A stretch of DNA of 27,797 bases from a virus, in IMG/VR virus record IMGVR_UViG_3300035698_020630, positions 1 to 27,797 of that record, one strand, 5' to 3'. A program made the translations under genes and the position numbers. The notes beneath the pieces were generated by a model that saw nothing but the letters and a program-made list of their open reading frames with translations, did not search any database and was not told where the DNA came from. This document shows positions 16,480-22,472 of this stretch, piece by piece. Each line of letters starts with the position of its first letter. Positions within the stretch are counted from its first letter, which is position 1.

Positions 16480-17312
16480 ATTTAAACACTACAGGAGTTG
16501 TGACAGCTGATGGGTCAGGCGGCTTTACAGGTAGTACCGTAACCCAATATGGAACAGTTGTTGCATTAGCCAGTGACGGAATTTCTTCAGTAGCTCCTTC
16601 AGCAACTTCAGGAATTCCGTTAATCTCACAAGGTTCTTCGGCTAACCCAACTTATGGAACAGCTGTGGTAGCAGGAGGAGGAACAGGACGTGTTTCACAC
16701 ACCGCATATTCTGTCCTTTGTGGAGGGACAACAACTACAGCGGCTCAACAATCTGTTGCTAGTGTTGGGACTTCAGGACAAATCTTACTATCAAATGGAG
16801 CAGCCCTACCCTCATTTCAGACAATCGGAGGAGCTACATTCGCCTCTGCATTTAATGCATACCAAGGATCTACAGACGCAAACGAAACAGGGGACTCAAC
16901 AAGATACATTTTAGGAGATACCGATGTTGGTACTGCTTTAACAGAACGAATTGATACGGGATCAGATTTTGTAACTGGATCATCCACCGGGGCAACATAT
17001 ACAGCACCTTTTGACGGAAGCCTAAAGCTAAATTATTTTATACTTTTGCAAGATGTCGCCACTAATCATGATTTGACCTTAGCTATAATAACGAGCAACG
17101 AAGACTACGAATATGGAGATTATGGTACAGGCGCTTCTGGGACTGGGTATATCTCTGGGAATTTCCCTATTTCTTGGTGTATGTTAACGGATATGGATGC
17201 AGCAGACATTTGCACTTTCGAAGTTTTTTGTAATTATGGATCAAAAGTAATAGATATTTTTGGATCAGGCACCGTACCTAGGACAGTAGTCTCAGGATTT
17301 TTAATACCTTAG
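16458..17312 (+). CDS. Tail fibre-like protein with C1q-like C-terminal domain, copy A
   Basis: 284 residues. Its ribosome site GTAGGAGGA comes from the 107-bp repeat. Residues 1-32 are the shared anchor. Residues 33-127 hold the fibre repeat type AVVAGGGTGRVSHTAYSVLC and SVGTSGQILLSNGAALPSFQ. Residues 130-284 (SAFNAYQGSTDANETGD, ILGDTDVG, then TYTAPFDGSLKLNYFILLQD) resemble C1q/TNF-type jelly rolls, which form trimers. It is a close paralog of 17322-18161, with near-identical DNA at both ends. Likely receptor-binding. Confidence 0.7.
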   Translation: MAYNNALNLNTTGVVTADGSGGFTGSTVTQYGTVVALASDGISSVAPSATSGIPLISQGSSANPTYGTAVVAGGGTGRVSHTAYSVLCGGTTTTAAQQSVASVGTSGQILLSNGAALPSFQTIGGATFASAFNAYQGSTDANETGDSTRYILGDTDVGTALTERIDTGSDFVTGSSTGATYTAPFDGSLKLNYFILLQDVATNHDLTLAIITSNEDYEYGDYGTGASGTGYISGNFPISWCMLTDMDAADICTFEVFCNYGSKVIDIFGSGTVPRTVVSGFLIP

Positions 17313-17321
17313 AGGAAAATT

Positions 17322-18161
17322 ATGGCTTACAACAACGCACTAAATCTAGACATCACAGGAGTTGTGACAGCTGACGGGGACGGCACTTGGACAGCAAGTA
17401 CAGTGACTCAATATGGAACAGTTGTTGCAGGTGCTACCAATACTATTTCCTCAGTAGCTCCTTCAGCAACTTCAGGAGTGCCTTTTATTTCACAAGGTTC
17501 TTCCGCAGACTCTGCTTATGGAACAGCTGTGGTAGCAGGAGGCGGAACAGGACGAGCAACACAAACCGCTTATGCTGTATTGTGCGGAGGGACAACAACT
17601 ACCGCAGCTCAACAATCAGTTGCAAGTGTTGGAACAAGCGGGCAGGTTTTGACATCTAATGGAGCAGCCGCGTTACCTACTTTTCAGGATGCACCAACGG
17701 GTATAACTTCTGCATTTAATGCATACCAAGGAACTACAGACGCAAACGAAACAGGAGATGGAACAGCTTTCTTTCTTGGCGATACGGATGTTGGAACAAC
17801 TCTTACAGAAAGGATAGATCTAGGGGGTGATTTCACCCCTGGAGCATCAGGAGGAGCAGTTTACACGGCTCCAGAAGATGGCAGTTTACAAATAGATTAT
17901 TTCATCCTGATACAAGGCTTAAATACATCGCATACAATCACGTTAGATATTATATCTAGTAACGAGACATACACATATGGAAACTATGGATCAGGATATA
18001 TAAATGCTAACTTCCCAGCAACAGTCACGATTTTGACAGATATGGACTCAGCGGACACATGTACTTTTGATGTTGTAGTCTCATCTTCAACGAAAATAGT
18101 CGATATTTTTGGATCTGGCACCGTACCTAGGACAGTCGTGTCAGGGTTTTTAATAACTTGA
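17322..18161 (+). CDS. Tail fibre-like protein with C1q-like C-terminal domain, copy B
   Basis: 279 residues, AGAGGA ribosome site. The domain order is the same as in copy A: anchor 1-32, linker with VAGGGTGRATQTAYAVLCGG, and a jelly-roll-type C-terminus from ITSAFNAYQGTTDANETGD. The two copies match closely at the N-terminus and in the last 17 residues (FGSGTVPRTVVSGFLI), but the middle of the C-terminal domain has diverged. Two fibres with different binding surfaces would result. The stop lies one base from the stop of the opposite-strand gene. Confidence 0.7.
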   Translation: MAYNNALNLDITGVVTADGDGTWTASTVTQYGTVVAGATNTISSVAPSATSGVPFISQGSSADSAYGTAVVAGGGTGRATQTAYAVLCGGTTTTAAQQSVASVGTSGQVLTSNGAAALPTFQDAPTGITSAFNAYQGTTDANETGDGTAFFLGDTDVGTTLTERIDLGGDFTPGASGGAVYTAPEDGSLQIDYFILIQGLNTSHTITLDIISSNETYTYGNYGSGYINANFPATVTILTDMDSADTCTFDVVVSSSTKIVDIFGSGTVPRTVVSGFLIT

Positions 18162-18162
18162 A

Positions 18163-18405
18163 CTAATCGTTCTTTTTCCCAAAATCCTTATATTCGCTGA
18201 GTATCACTTCTGCTTCATGAATTTCACCTTCAATGTAATAAAGCTGTTGTATGTCTAAATCATTTTGCAATGAGCTGAGACACATATACCTAGCAATCTG
18301 TAGGTCTTTAATCTCACGGGAGAGAAAATCCTCAAATTTGTCGCAGTGAGCATAGCTAAAAAAAAGAAGAGGCATTAATAAAAAAATATAAAACGTCTTG
18401 GACAC
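18163..18405 (-). CDS. Small secreted protein, GTG start
   Basis: 80 residues. The start GTG has AAGGA six bases before it. Residues 1-20 (MSKTFYIFLLMPLLFFSYAH) are a signal peptide; cleavage near residue 19-21 would leave a 60-residue mature helical, acidic protein with Cys at 21 and 42. The region before Cys21 (SYAHC) is not a good lipobox. The gene lies between the repeat-flanked fibre cassette and the small membrane genes. A periplasmic exclusion or lysis-related role is possible but not shown. Confidence 0.65.
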   Translation of the reverse strand: MSKTFYIFLLMPLLFFSYAHCDKFEDFLSREIKDLQIARYMCLSSLQNDLDIQQLYYIEGEIHEAEVILSEYKDFGKKND

Positions 18406-18442
18406 TAAAATTCCTTTTGTTGTAGGTTAGAGTTTAACAAAT

Positions 18443-18549
18443 TTAACAAAAACACCTACATGAAGATAGAAGAAAGTTACGAAGGAAAGCCGGTTCTTTA
18501 CATTTTCTTGGTAAGCTTGTTCTGCATAATAGCTTTGATCGTAGGAGGA
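18443..18549 (+). repeat. 107-bp direct repeat, right copy
   Basis: Second copy of the repeat at 16346-16452, with 2 differences in 107 bases. It covers most of the membrane-protein gene 18460-18561 and supplies the ribosome site for 18552-18752. Confidence 0.9.
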
Positions 18550-18561
18550 GTATGTATTTAG
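18460..18561 (+). CDS. Tiny membrane protein, copy 2 (33 aa)
   Basis: Starts MKIEESYEGKPVLYIFLVSL, with one membrane helix, and ends IVGGVCI. Overlaps the start of the following membrane-protein gene by ten bases in another frame. The ribosome site is weak. Because its end leads naturally into another small membrane gene, this is probably the original copy and 16363-16479 the derived one. Two adjacent one-helix proteins could be parts of a lysis module. Confidence 0.5.
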   Translation: MKIEESYEGKPVLYIFLVSLFCIIALIVGGVCI

Positions 18562-18752
18562 GTTCTTCGGACGAAAGGCTTTGGATGGGGCAATTTCTTA
18601 TGATAATAGGCATCTTGTTCTTACTAGCAGTTTTGGGGTTTACCTCCTCAATAGTGTGGCACAAAGACAACCCTATTGAGGAAGTTGCAGAAACATTAAT
18701 ATATCTGCAAACAGGCTTAGAGATCGATCTTATCTGTGAGAGCCAGGATTGA
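18552..18752 (+). CDS. Small membrane protein with conserved NPIEE tail (66 aa)
   Basis: GTAGGAGGA stands directly before the ATG. Residues 14-34 (FLMIIGILFLLAVLGFTSSI) form a membrane helix. The cytoplasmic-type tail HKDNPIEEVAETLIYLQTG, then LEIDLICESQD, matches a pattern (DNPIEE..E..I...TG..IDL) I recall from small phage proteins near lysis genes. The role of that family is unknown to me. The 3' end overlaps the opposite-strand gene 18730-18861. Confidence 0.6.
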   Translation: MYLGSSDERLWMGQFLMIIGILFLLAVLGFTSSIVWHKDNPIEEVAETLIYLQTGLEIDLICESQD

Positions 18753-18861
18753 TACACAAACTCGGATCAACAGTATATGTGCCATCAGAGTATACGATTA
18801 CACTCGCATTTAAACCGGTAAACATACACATTACAGCCATGGTCAATAATAAATATTTCAT
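18730..18861 (-). CDS. Short secreted peptide (43 aa)
   Basis: Starts in an ATGA overlap with the stop of 18858-19127 and has AAGGA seven bases before it. Residues 1-19 (MKYLLLTMAVMCMFTGLNA) are a textbook signal peptide ending in LNA, leaving a mature peptide of 24 residues that starts SVIVYSDGTYTVDPS and holds one Cys. Too small for an enzyme. A lysis, toxin-like or exclusion peptide is possible. Its 3' end overlaps the plus-strand gene 18552-18752. Confidence 0.6.
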   Translation of the reverse strand: MKYLLLTMAVMCMFTGLNASVIVYSDGTYTVDPSLCINPGSHR

Positions 18862-19127
18862 TCCATATCCTTTTTATATTTTTCGATCAGTTCGTTAAAG
18901 TTTCCAGTGAAACCATCTTTAGAGAGAGAAAAGGATTTAGAGAAATCAATCTCGATTCCCTTTTCAGTTATTTCAGAAAAAACGGAAGAGTGTTTCTCCA
19001 AAATATCTAAAAAAGCAGCATTTAGCATATCTGCAAAATTGGACTTACATTGGCCTTCGTGCTTGATTTCAGCTGTTTCACTGTTAAAGCATTGCTCTTT
19101 TTTCAGGAGATCTAAAAATCGCGACAT
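18858..19127 (-). CDS. Small hypothetical protein (89 aa)
   Basis: The start ATG at 19127 has AAGGA five bases before it. The frame stays open to a GTG at 19220 that would add a hydrophobic N-terminus, but no ribosome site precedes that codon. The product MSRFLDLLKKEQCFNSETAE and the following residues are helical and charged, with two Cys (13 and 27) and a tail GNFNELIEKYKKDME. No family recognised. Coupled to the secreted peptide gene downstream. If the longer form were made, it would be an anchored or exported protein. Confidence 0.55.
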   Translation of the reverse strand: MSRFLDLLKKEQCFNSETAEIKHEGQCKSNFADMLNAAFLDILEKHSSVFSEITEKGIEIDFSKSFSLSKDGFTGNFNELIEKYKKDME

Positions 19128-19202
19128 AAGTTTCCTTGTGATGGTTAAGTTTTTAGGGTACGATATCTGAAAAAATACAATTAGGCAAAGGAAAAAGAGG
19201 CC

Positions 19203-19337
19203 ATGCACAATATATTTCACGTAAGCATTATCATACTAGCCTCCTTTTTTGTCCTATGCGTCTATCTTAATTTGAGAATGGCAAAAGACGATTACCAGCT
19301 AATAGAAGAAGAGTTCCAAGAGGACAAATCAGACTAA
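19203..19337 (+). CDS. Tiny membrane protein (44 aa)
   Basis: An AGAGG ribosome site stands two bases before ATG 19203, after a purine-rich GGAAAAAGAGG run. Residues 5-24 (FHVSIIILASFFVLCVYLNL) form one membrane helix, followed by an acidic tail RMAKDDYQLIEEEFQEDKSD. The gene lies on the plus strand, back-to-back with minus-strand genes on both sides. A possible promoter is TTGTGA (19136-19141), 17 bases, TACGAT (19159-19164). Size and topology suit a holin-like or inhibitory peptide, but no family is recognised. Confidence 0.55.
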   Translation: MHNIFHVSIIILASFFVLCVYLNLRMAKDDYQLIEEEFQEDKSD

Positions 19338-19340
19338 AGG

Positions 19341-20204
19341 TCAGTCTTTGACTTCTATTTTACAGTAAGGGATTCCCTGTTTTTTATACTTACCAACGTC
19401 TATCCCATCAGCAATCATTTTTTTGTAGTCATAGGATTCCCTACCTTCTACCTGAGTAAATCGCAGGCCATGAGCTTTCCAGTTACCATCATCACCCAAG
19501 TCAATGAGAAGAGGTTTTATCTCTTTTAGGACCTTTTCATTTTCCTTAATAATTCTTTGACATTCAATGTAATTCTCGAAAATTGGAATATGATCAGGGA
19601 ATTTGAATTCAACATGCTCTCTTGGGTCTTCTGGAGCAATGTCTTGTGTGAAGTTAATCCAAAACGCAAGAGCAGCTTCTTTTAAGCGCTCTATGAAGTC
19701 TTCGTTGCGCTCGATGATGATTTCATACATCTCACTTGACTCCGGCCAGTACACGCAAAATATAGCTGTTTTAGCGCCTGTGTTATATAGCTGCCATTGC
19801 ACCTGAGCTTCATAGTAGTCATGCATTTGACCTAGAGCTGTCCATTCAAGGAGGCCTTTTTTGTAAGGCACTTTGATCTCAAGTACTTCTTCTGTTTCCT
19901 CATCGTATCCATCAAGTGAAGCATAAAAGAAATCAAACTCCTCGTGCTGAACGACAATTGGCCTGAAGTTTTTGTTGTTAACCTTGTTATGCTTGTCGCG
20001 AGCCTCTGCTTCATAAGTAGAACCCCTGATCATTGCTGTATTTACAAATATAGGGGGTGCTAACCCCTTTTTCTCGTTGTAAACGTCAATTGCTTTCCTG
20101 AACGGATTCATCCCAGCAATTGCAGATATGTCCGAAGCGCCTATTCCTGTTTTTCTGAAAGCAAGCCACTCATCCGAGCCTTGCAAATAATCTTTTCGTT
20201 TCAT
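19341..20204 (-). CDS. YqaJ-type viral recombinase / lambda-exonuclease-like nuclease
   Basis: 287 residues. The protein opens with GSDEWLAFRKTGIGASDISA, the YqaJ family signature. PD-(D/E)XK residues are visible: E65 in GSTYEAEAR, D98 in ASLDGYD, and E109-I-K111. QVQWQLY at about 134-140 is the family's Gln motif. It is a 5'-3' exonuclease that makes 3' single-stranded ends for the ERF annealing protein encoded just upstream, together forming a recombination pair for phage DNA. The C-terminal part (about 205-287) is helical with a small beta end. AGGA precedes the ATG. The core looks intact. Confidence 0.92.
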   Translation of the reverse strand: MKRKDYLQGSDEWLAFRKTGIGASDISAIAGMNPFRKAIDVYNEKKGLAPPIFVNTAMIRGSTYEAEARDKHNKVNNKNFRPIVVQHEEFDFFYASLDGYDEETEEVLEIKVPYKKGLLEWTALGQMHDYYEAQVQWQLYNTGAKTAIFCVYWPESSEMYEIIIERNEDFIERLKEAALAFWINFTQDIAPEDPREHVEFKFPDHIPIFENYIECQRIIKENEKVLKEIKPLLIDLGDDGNWKAHGLRFTQVEGRESYDYKKMIADGIDVGKYKKQGIPYCKIEVKD

Positions 20205-20232
20205 ATTATCAGTTCCTAAATATTTGTGGTTT

Positions 20233-20272
20233 AATCCCAGGTCTAGCCATCACTAGGCTTGGGATTTTTTTT
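20233..20272 (+). terminator. Strong intrinsic terminator, plus-strand orientation, inside the ERF/YqaJ junction
   Basis: Arms AATCCCAGGTCTAG (20233-20246) and CTAGGCTTGGGATT (20253-20266) pair along 14 positions with two G-T pairs and a CCATCA loop, followed by T-rich 20265-20272. The U-run is only on the plus strand, while genes around it are minus-strand. It would stop rightward transcripts coming from the fibre and membrane-gene region. The minus-strand RNA can also fold it, and the ERF stop codon lies within the stem. Confidence 0.85.
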
Positions 20273-20900
20273 GCTTTGTGTTTAAAATATGCTTATACGA
20301 CCTTTCAAATTCTGATGCTGGAAGACACTCGATAGACTTTATTCCCATAGAAGATAACATTCTTTCCCTAAGCTCAGGCATTCCTTCAAGTCCCTTTTCT
20401 AACATAGCTACTTGAGAAGCACTTACAAATGCCTGAGGAGATTGAGATTTACCATCATCATCCTCTTCTAAAGAAGAAGCTACCCCAACAACAGAAGCAT
20501 AATTGTATCTTCTTAAGTAGGTTATACAGCTACCTAAACTTTGAATGTCTGCCTTTGTAGTATTAATAGGCATTTTAGATTCAATCCACTGACCTGATGA
20601 ATGACAGAGCCGTGTATAGAGATACATCGATCTATCACCATTAGACATTACACGTTGGATTACAGACAAACCATTTTTAGCCAAAAAAGGCCTGGAGGCT
20701 TTGAAAAAGGAACTTAAAGTACTATAGGTACTTTTAAAAAAAGGGTTAGCGCTATTGTGATTAGCTATCTCCATTTCTCCCTGTGCTTTAGCAAGAGCCC
20801 CGAATAATAAATCTAATTGATCTGATTCGAATTTAGCCTGATGATTAATTGGAATCACACCCACACTCTTTCCTTCTTCTGAAATTACAACTTCTGACAT
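20253..20900 (-). CDS. erf: ERF-family single-strand annealing protein
   Basis: 215 residues with the ERF core at about 26-145: [46 protein letters not shown], and [20 protein letters not shown]. These are the marks of P22 Erf-type proteins, which bind single strands and anneal them. The C-terminal tail (150-215) is variable. A GAGGAG ribosome site precedes the ATG. It sits between an HNH gene and YqaJ, and its final codons (KKSQA) form part of a terminator-like hairpin. The first 56 bases overlap the end of the HNH gene. Confidence 0.93.
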   Translation of the reverse strand: MSEVVISEEGKSVGVIPINHQAKFESDQLDLLFGALAKAQGEMEIANHNSANPFFKSTYSTLSSFFKASRPFLAKNGLSVIQRVMSNGDRSMYLYTRLCHSSGQWIESKMPINTTKADIQSLGSCITYLRRYNYASVVGVASSLEEDDDGKSQSPQAFVSASQVAMLEKGLEGMPELRERMLSSMGIKSIECLPASEFERSYKHILNTKQKKSQA

Positions 20901-21471
20901 TTATTTTCTCCTCACATTTTAAACATTTTATTTCATAAAATTTATTTTCTAATCTTTCTGTTATTTCCCAGTTATTTGAAATCTCTCCTAAATGAATTGA
21001 ATTCCTTCTATTTCTTTGCTGTTCTTTTTTTGAGGCCCAACGACAATTTTCTTTGCAGTAATTCCCATTATTATCAATTCTATCAAGAGTTAAATTATCT
21101 GGTTTAGCTCCCATATCCTCAAAAAAACAAATAAAACTATCCCTCCATCTATCACAAACGCTTATTCCTCTTTTCCCGTAGTAAGCATGAAAACGATGAG
21201 AAGCATTGAAACAACGTTCTTTCATTTGAATATAGATAGAGTATTCCGATGAATTACTCATGTTATGCTTGATTCTATCTTTTCTCCTACTGCACTCAGG
21301 GCATTTATGAGATAGCCCTCGTAAAAGATTAGTTTCCCATATCACCTTTTCTGAACCACACGTGCATTTACAGCGCCATGTAGCTTTATTATTTACGTAA
21401 TCTGGTAATGTGGATATTACAGTCCATTGACCAAAGCATTTACCATTTAACATCTTAACTTTCTTTTTCAA
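20845..21471 (-). CDS. HNH-type homing endonuclease with flanking zinc-binding segments
   Basis: 209 codons from a TTG at 21471 that has GGAG five bases before it; an ATG at 21453 is the alternative. Upstream in the same frame is only promoter sequence. An N-terminal zinc-ribbon-like part has CKCTC and CPEC. The centre has [13 protein letters not shown] and [18 protein letters not shown], the signature of phage HNH proteins that cut near their insertion site, and then QQRNRRN. The C-terminus has CLKC and ECGC. It is inserted before ERF and overlaps its start, so the intruder may have shifted the ERF leader. Confidence 0.8.
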   Translation of the reverse strand: MKKKVKMLNGKCFGQWTVISTLPDYVNNKATWRCKCTCGSEKVIWETNLLRGLSHKCPECSRRKDRIKHNMSNSSEYSIYIQMKERCFNASHRFHAYYGKRGISVCDRWRDSFICFFEDMGAKPDNLTLDRIDNNGNYCKENCRWASKKEQQRNRRNSIHLGEISNNWEITERLENKFYEIKCLKCEEKINVRSCNFRRRKECGCDSN

Positions 21472-21499
21472 AAAAACTCCAAATAACTTAATAAACACT

Positions 21500-21528
21500 A
21501 ATATAACACAACAAACAATAACCGTCAA
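21500..21528 (-). promoter_or_regulatory. Sigma-70-type promoter for HNH/ERF/YqaJ
   Basis: On the minus strand, TTGACG (complement of 21523-21528), 17 bases, TATATT (complement of 21500-21505). The spacer begins GTTATTGTTTGTTGTG (complement of 21507-21522), identical and in the same phase as in the promoter at 8372-8400. Confidence 0.7.
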
Positions 21529-21538
21529 TAACAAGATG

Positions 21539-21769
21539 TTAGACTTGATTGTTTAGGAGTTGCATATATCCTTTAGTTGTTGAGTCTAAAAGATCTTTAA
21601 ACAGGCTTAAGTTATCGTTCCATTCTCCTAGACCAGAGTCTAAGGCGATACGTTCTGATAGATATCCAATCATGGACATTATCTTTTTGTCTTTGGGTAA
21701 ATCCAAGCTGTGTAAAAACTCATCGAGCTTATACGTCGCTTTTATTGTTTCGTAATCTTTATCTATCAT
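21539..21769 (-). CDS. Small hypothetical early protein (76 aa)
   Basis: Starts [20 protein letters not shown], overlapping the stop of the upstream gene (ATGA). The protein is acidic and mostly helical, with [19 protein letters not shown] in the middle. No family recognised. As part of the leftward early operon before the recombination genes, it could be an accessory recombination or anti-host factor. It ends just before the promoter of the HNH gene. Confidence 0.6.
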   Translation of the reverse strand: MIDKDYETIKATYKLDEFLHSLDLPKDKKIMSMIGYLSERIALDSGLGEWNDNLSLFKDLLDSTTKGYMQLLNNQV

Positions 21770-21987
21770 TTAAGGACCTTTAGATTTGGGTTTTCATCTG
21801 GGATTGAAATATCAAAATAACCAGCGACATCTTCCAGAGATGAAATTATATTGTTTAGGTCTTTGTCGTTATATAAAATATCAATAAATGTTTCCATCAT
21901 TTCTTTTCCTAGATCATGATTGGGAATTGATTCTACATGAATCCATTCAGGGTATCTGTCTGTTTCGCAAAAGTCTTCGTAGTACAC
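21766..21987 (-). CDS. Small acidic hypothetical protein (73 aa), first gene of leftward operon
   Basis: GTG start with AAGGA nine bases before it. The product (MYYEDFCETDRYPEWIHVES, then HDLGKEMMETFIDILYND) is strongly acidic and helical in its second half. No family recognised. It is the first gene after the divergent promoter region and overlaps the next gene. Small acidic first-in-operon proteins of phages often act on host defence or recombination enzymes, but here that is only a suggestion. Confidence 0.55.
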   Translation of the reverse strand: MYYEDFCETDRYPEWIHVESIPNHDLGKEMMETFIDILYNDKDLNNIISSLEDVAGYFDISIPDENPNLKVLK

Positions 21988-22014
21988 GATAGTGATTCCT
22001 TTTTGTTTGTTTAG

Positions 22015-22043
22015 TTGTATTCTAACTCAATAACATATATCAT
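22015..22043 (+). promoter_or_regulatory. Possible rightward promoter overlapping the leftward one
   Basis: TTGTAT, 17 bases, TATCAT. The -35 is weak. It overlaps the leftward promoter so closely that both could not be occupied at once, which would make the region a switch. It would start a short leader for 22084-22272. Confidence 0.35.
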
Positions 22044-22048
22044 ATCAA
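22019..22048 (-). promoter_or_regulatory. Leftward promoter of the recombination operon
   Basis: On the minus strand, TTGATA (complement of 22043-22048), 18-base spacer, TAGAAT (complement of 22019-22024), five of six matches in each box. Predicted start near 22012, giving a leader of about 25 bases with AAGGA. Confidence 0.55.
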
Positions 22049-22083
22049 GTGAAAATAACACAAATAAACACAAAGGAACAAAT

Positions 22084-22272
22084 ATGAGCGATACAGAATG
22101 GCTTACAGTAGAGGATGTAATAGCGAGCTACCCGTTTTCAAGAGGGGTTTTTAGGCTGATGCTTTTTAAGAGAGATTCCAACGGACTGTCTATTGCTGTA
22201 AGGAAGATAGGAAAAAAGATTTACTTAAGGAAAGATCTTTTAGACAAATGGATTGACGATCAGGTTGAATAG
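22084..22272 (+). CDS. Excisionase-like helix-turn-helix protein
   Basis: 62 residues from ATG 22084, which has AAAGGA seven bases before it; the frame upstream of this Met is leader sequence. The sequence MSDTEWLTVEDVIASYPFSR, then VRKIGKKIYLRKDLLDKWID, is the pattern of small MerR-like/HTH_17 proteins such as excisionases and Cox-type regulators: a helix-turn-helix followed by a two-strand wing. No integrase is in the window, so a regulatory role at the divergent promoters is more likely than excision. It is the first rightward early gene. Confidence 0.75.
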   Translation: MSDTEWLTVEDVIASYPFSRGVFRLMLFKRDSNGLSIAVRKIGKKIYLRKDLLDKWIDDQVE

Positions 22273-22277
22273 AAAAC

Positions 22278-22331
22278 GAGGGGCAGGTGTGTAATCCTAC
22301 CCCTCAACCATAAGGAGATTGCGTGATCTCC
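22278..22331 (+). other. Double stem-loop element i
   Basis: Hairpin 1: GAGGGG-c-AGG, loop of eight, CCT-a-CCCCTC (22278-22305), with one C-A mismatch. Hairpin 2: GGAGAT, TGCGTG, ATCTCC (22314-22331), perfect. Eight bases separate them. This is the first of four such pairs in the replication region. Hairpin 2 includes an AAGGAG that precedes a GTG. Confidence 0.7.
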
Positions 22332-22440
22332 AAAAAAACTTAAGTGCATTGACTCATATAGAACTTGACCATGAAACTGAGGTGTCATGTTACTTGAGAT
22401 CTTATGAATTTTTTATTTTTGAGTAAACAAAAAAGAACAC

Positions 22441-22467
22441 ATCCTTTAGTTTTGATAGTTAAAGGAT
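22441..22467 (+). promoter_or_regulatory. Hairpin that hides the ribosome site of the next gene
   Basis: ATCCTTTA (22441-22448) and TAAAGGAT (22460-22467) are perfect complements with an 11-base loop. The right arm is the ribosome site of the ATG at 22473. In RNA it could shut translation until melted or bound by a protein. Confidence 0.6.
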
Positions 22468-22472
22468 AAAAT

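Noticed and set aside
15657-18161. Diversity-generating retroelement acting on the fibre tips
   Set aside because: No reverse transcriptase gene and no template/variable repeat pair with adenine-specific differences were seen; the repeats look like ordinary duplications.
18443-18757. 104-codon minus-strand frame opposite the small membrane genes
   Set aside because: No ribosome site, no recognisable domain, and it runs through the direct repeat and two better supported plus-strand genes.
19128-19220. Longer hydrophobic N-terminus for gene 18858-19127 (GTG at 19220)
   Set aside because: It looks like a signal peptide, but there is no ribosome site before it, while ATG 19127 has AAGGA at good spacing. 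The hydrophobic stretch partly mirrors the opposite-strand membrane gene at 19203.
22312-22343. Six-codon leader peptide (GTG at 22323 with AAGGAG)
   Set aside because: The signals are good but the frame is only MISKKT, and the same bases are explained by hairpin 2 of double stem-loop i. Chance cannot be excluded.
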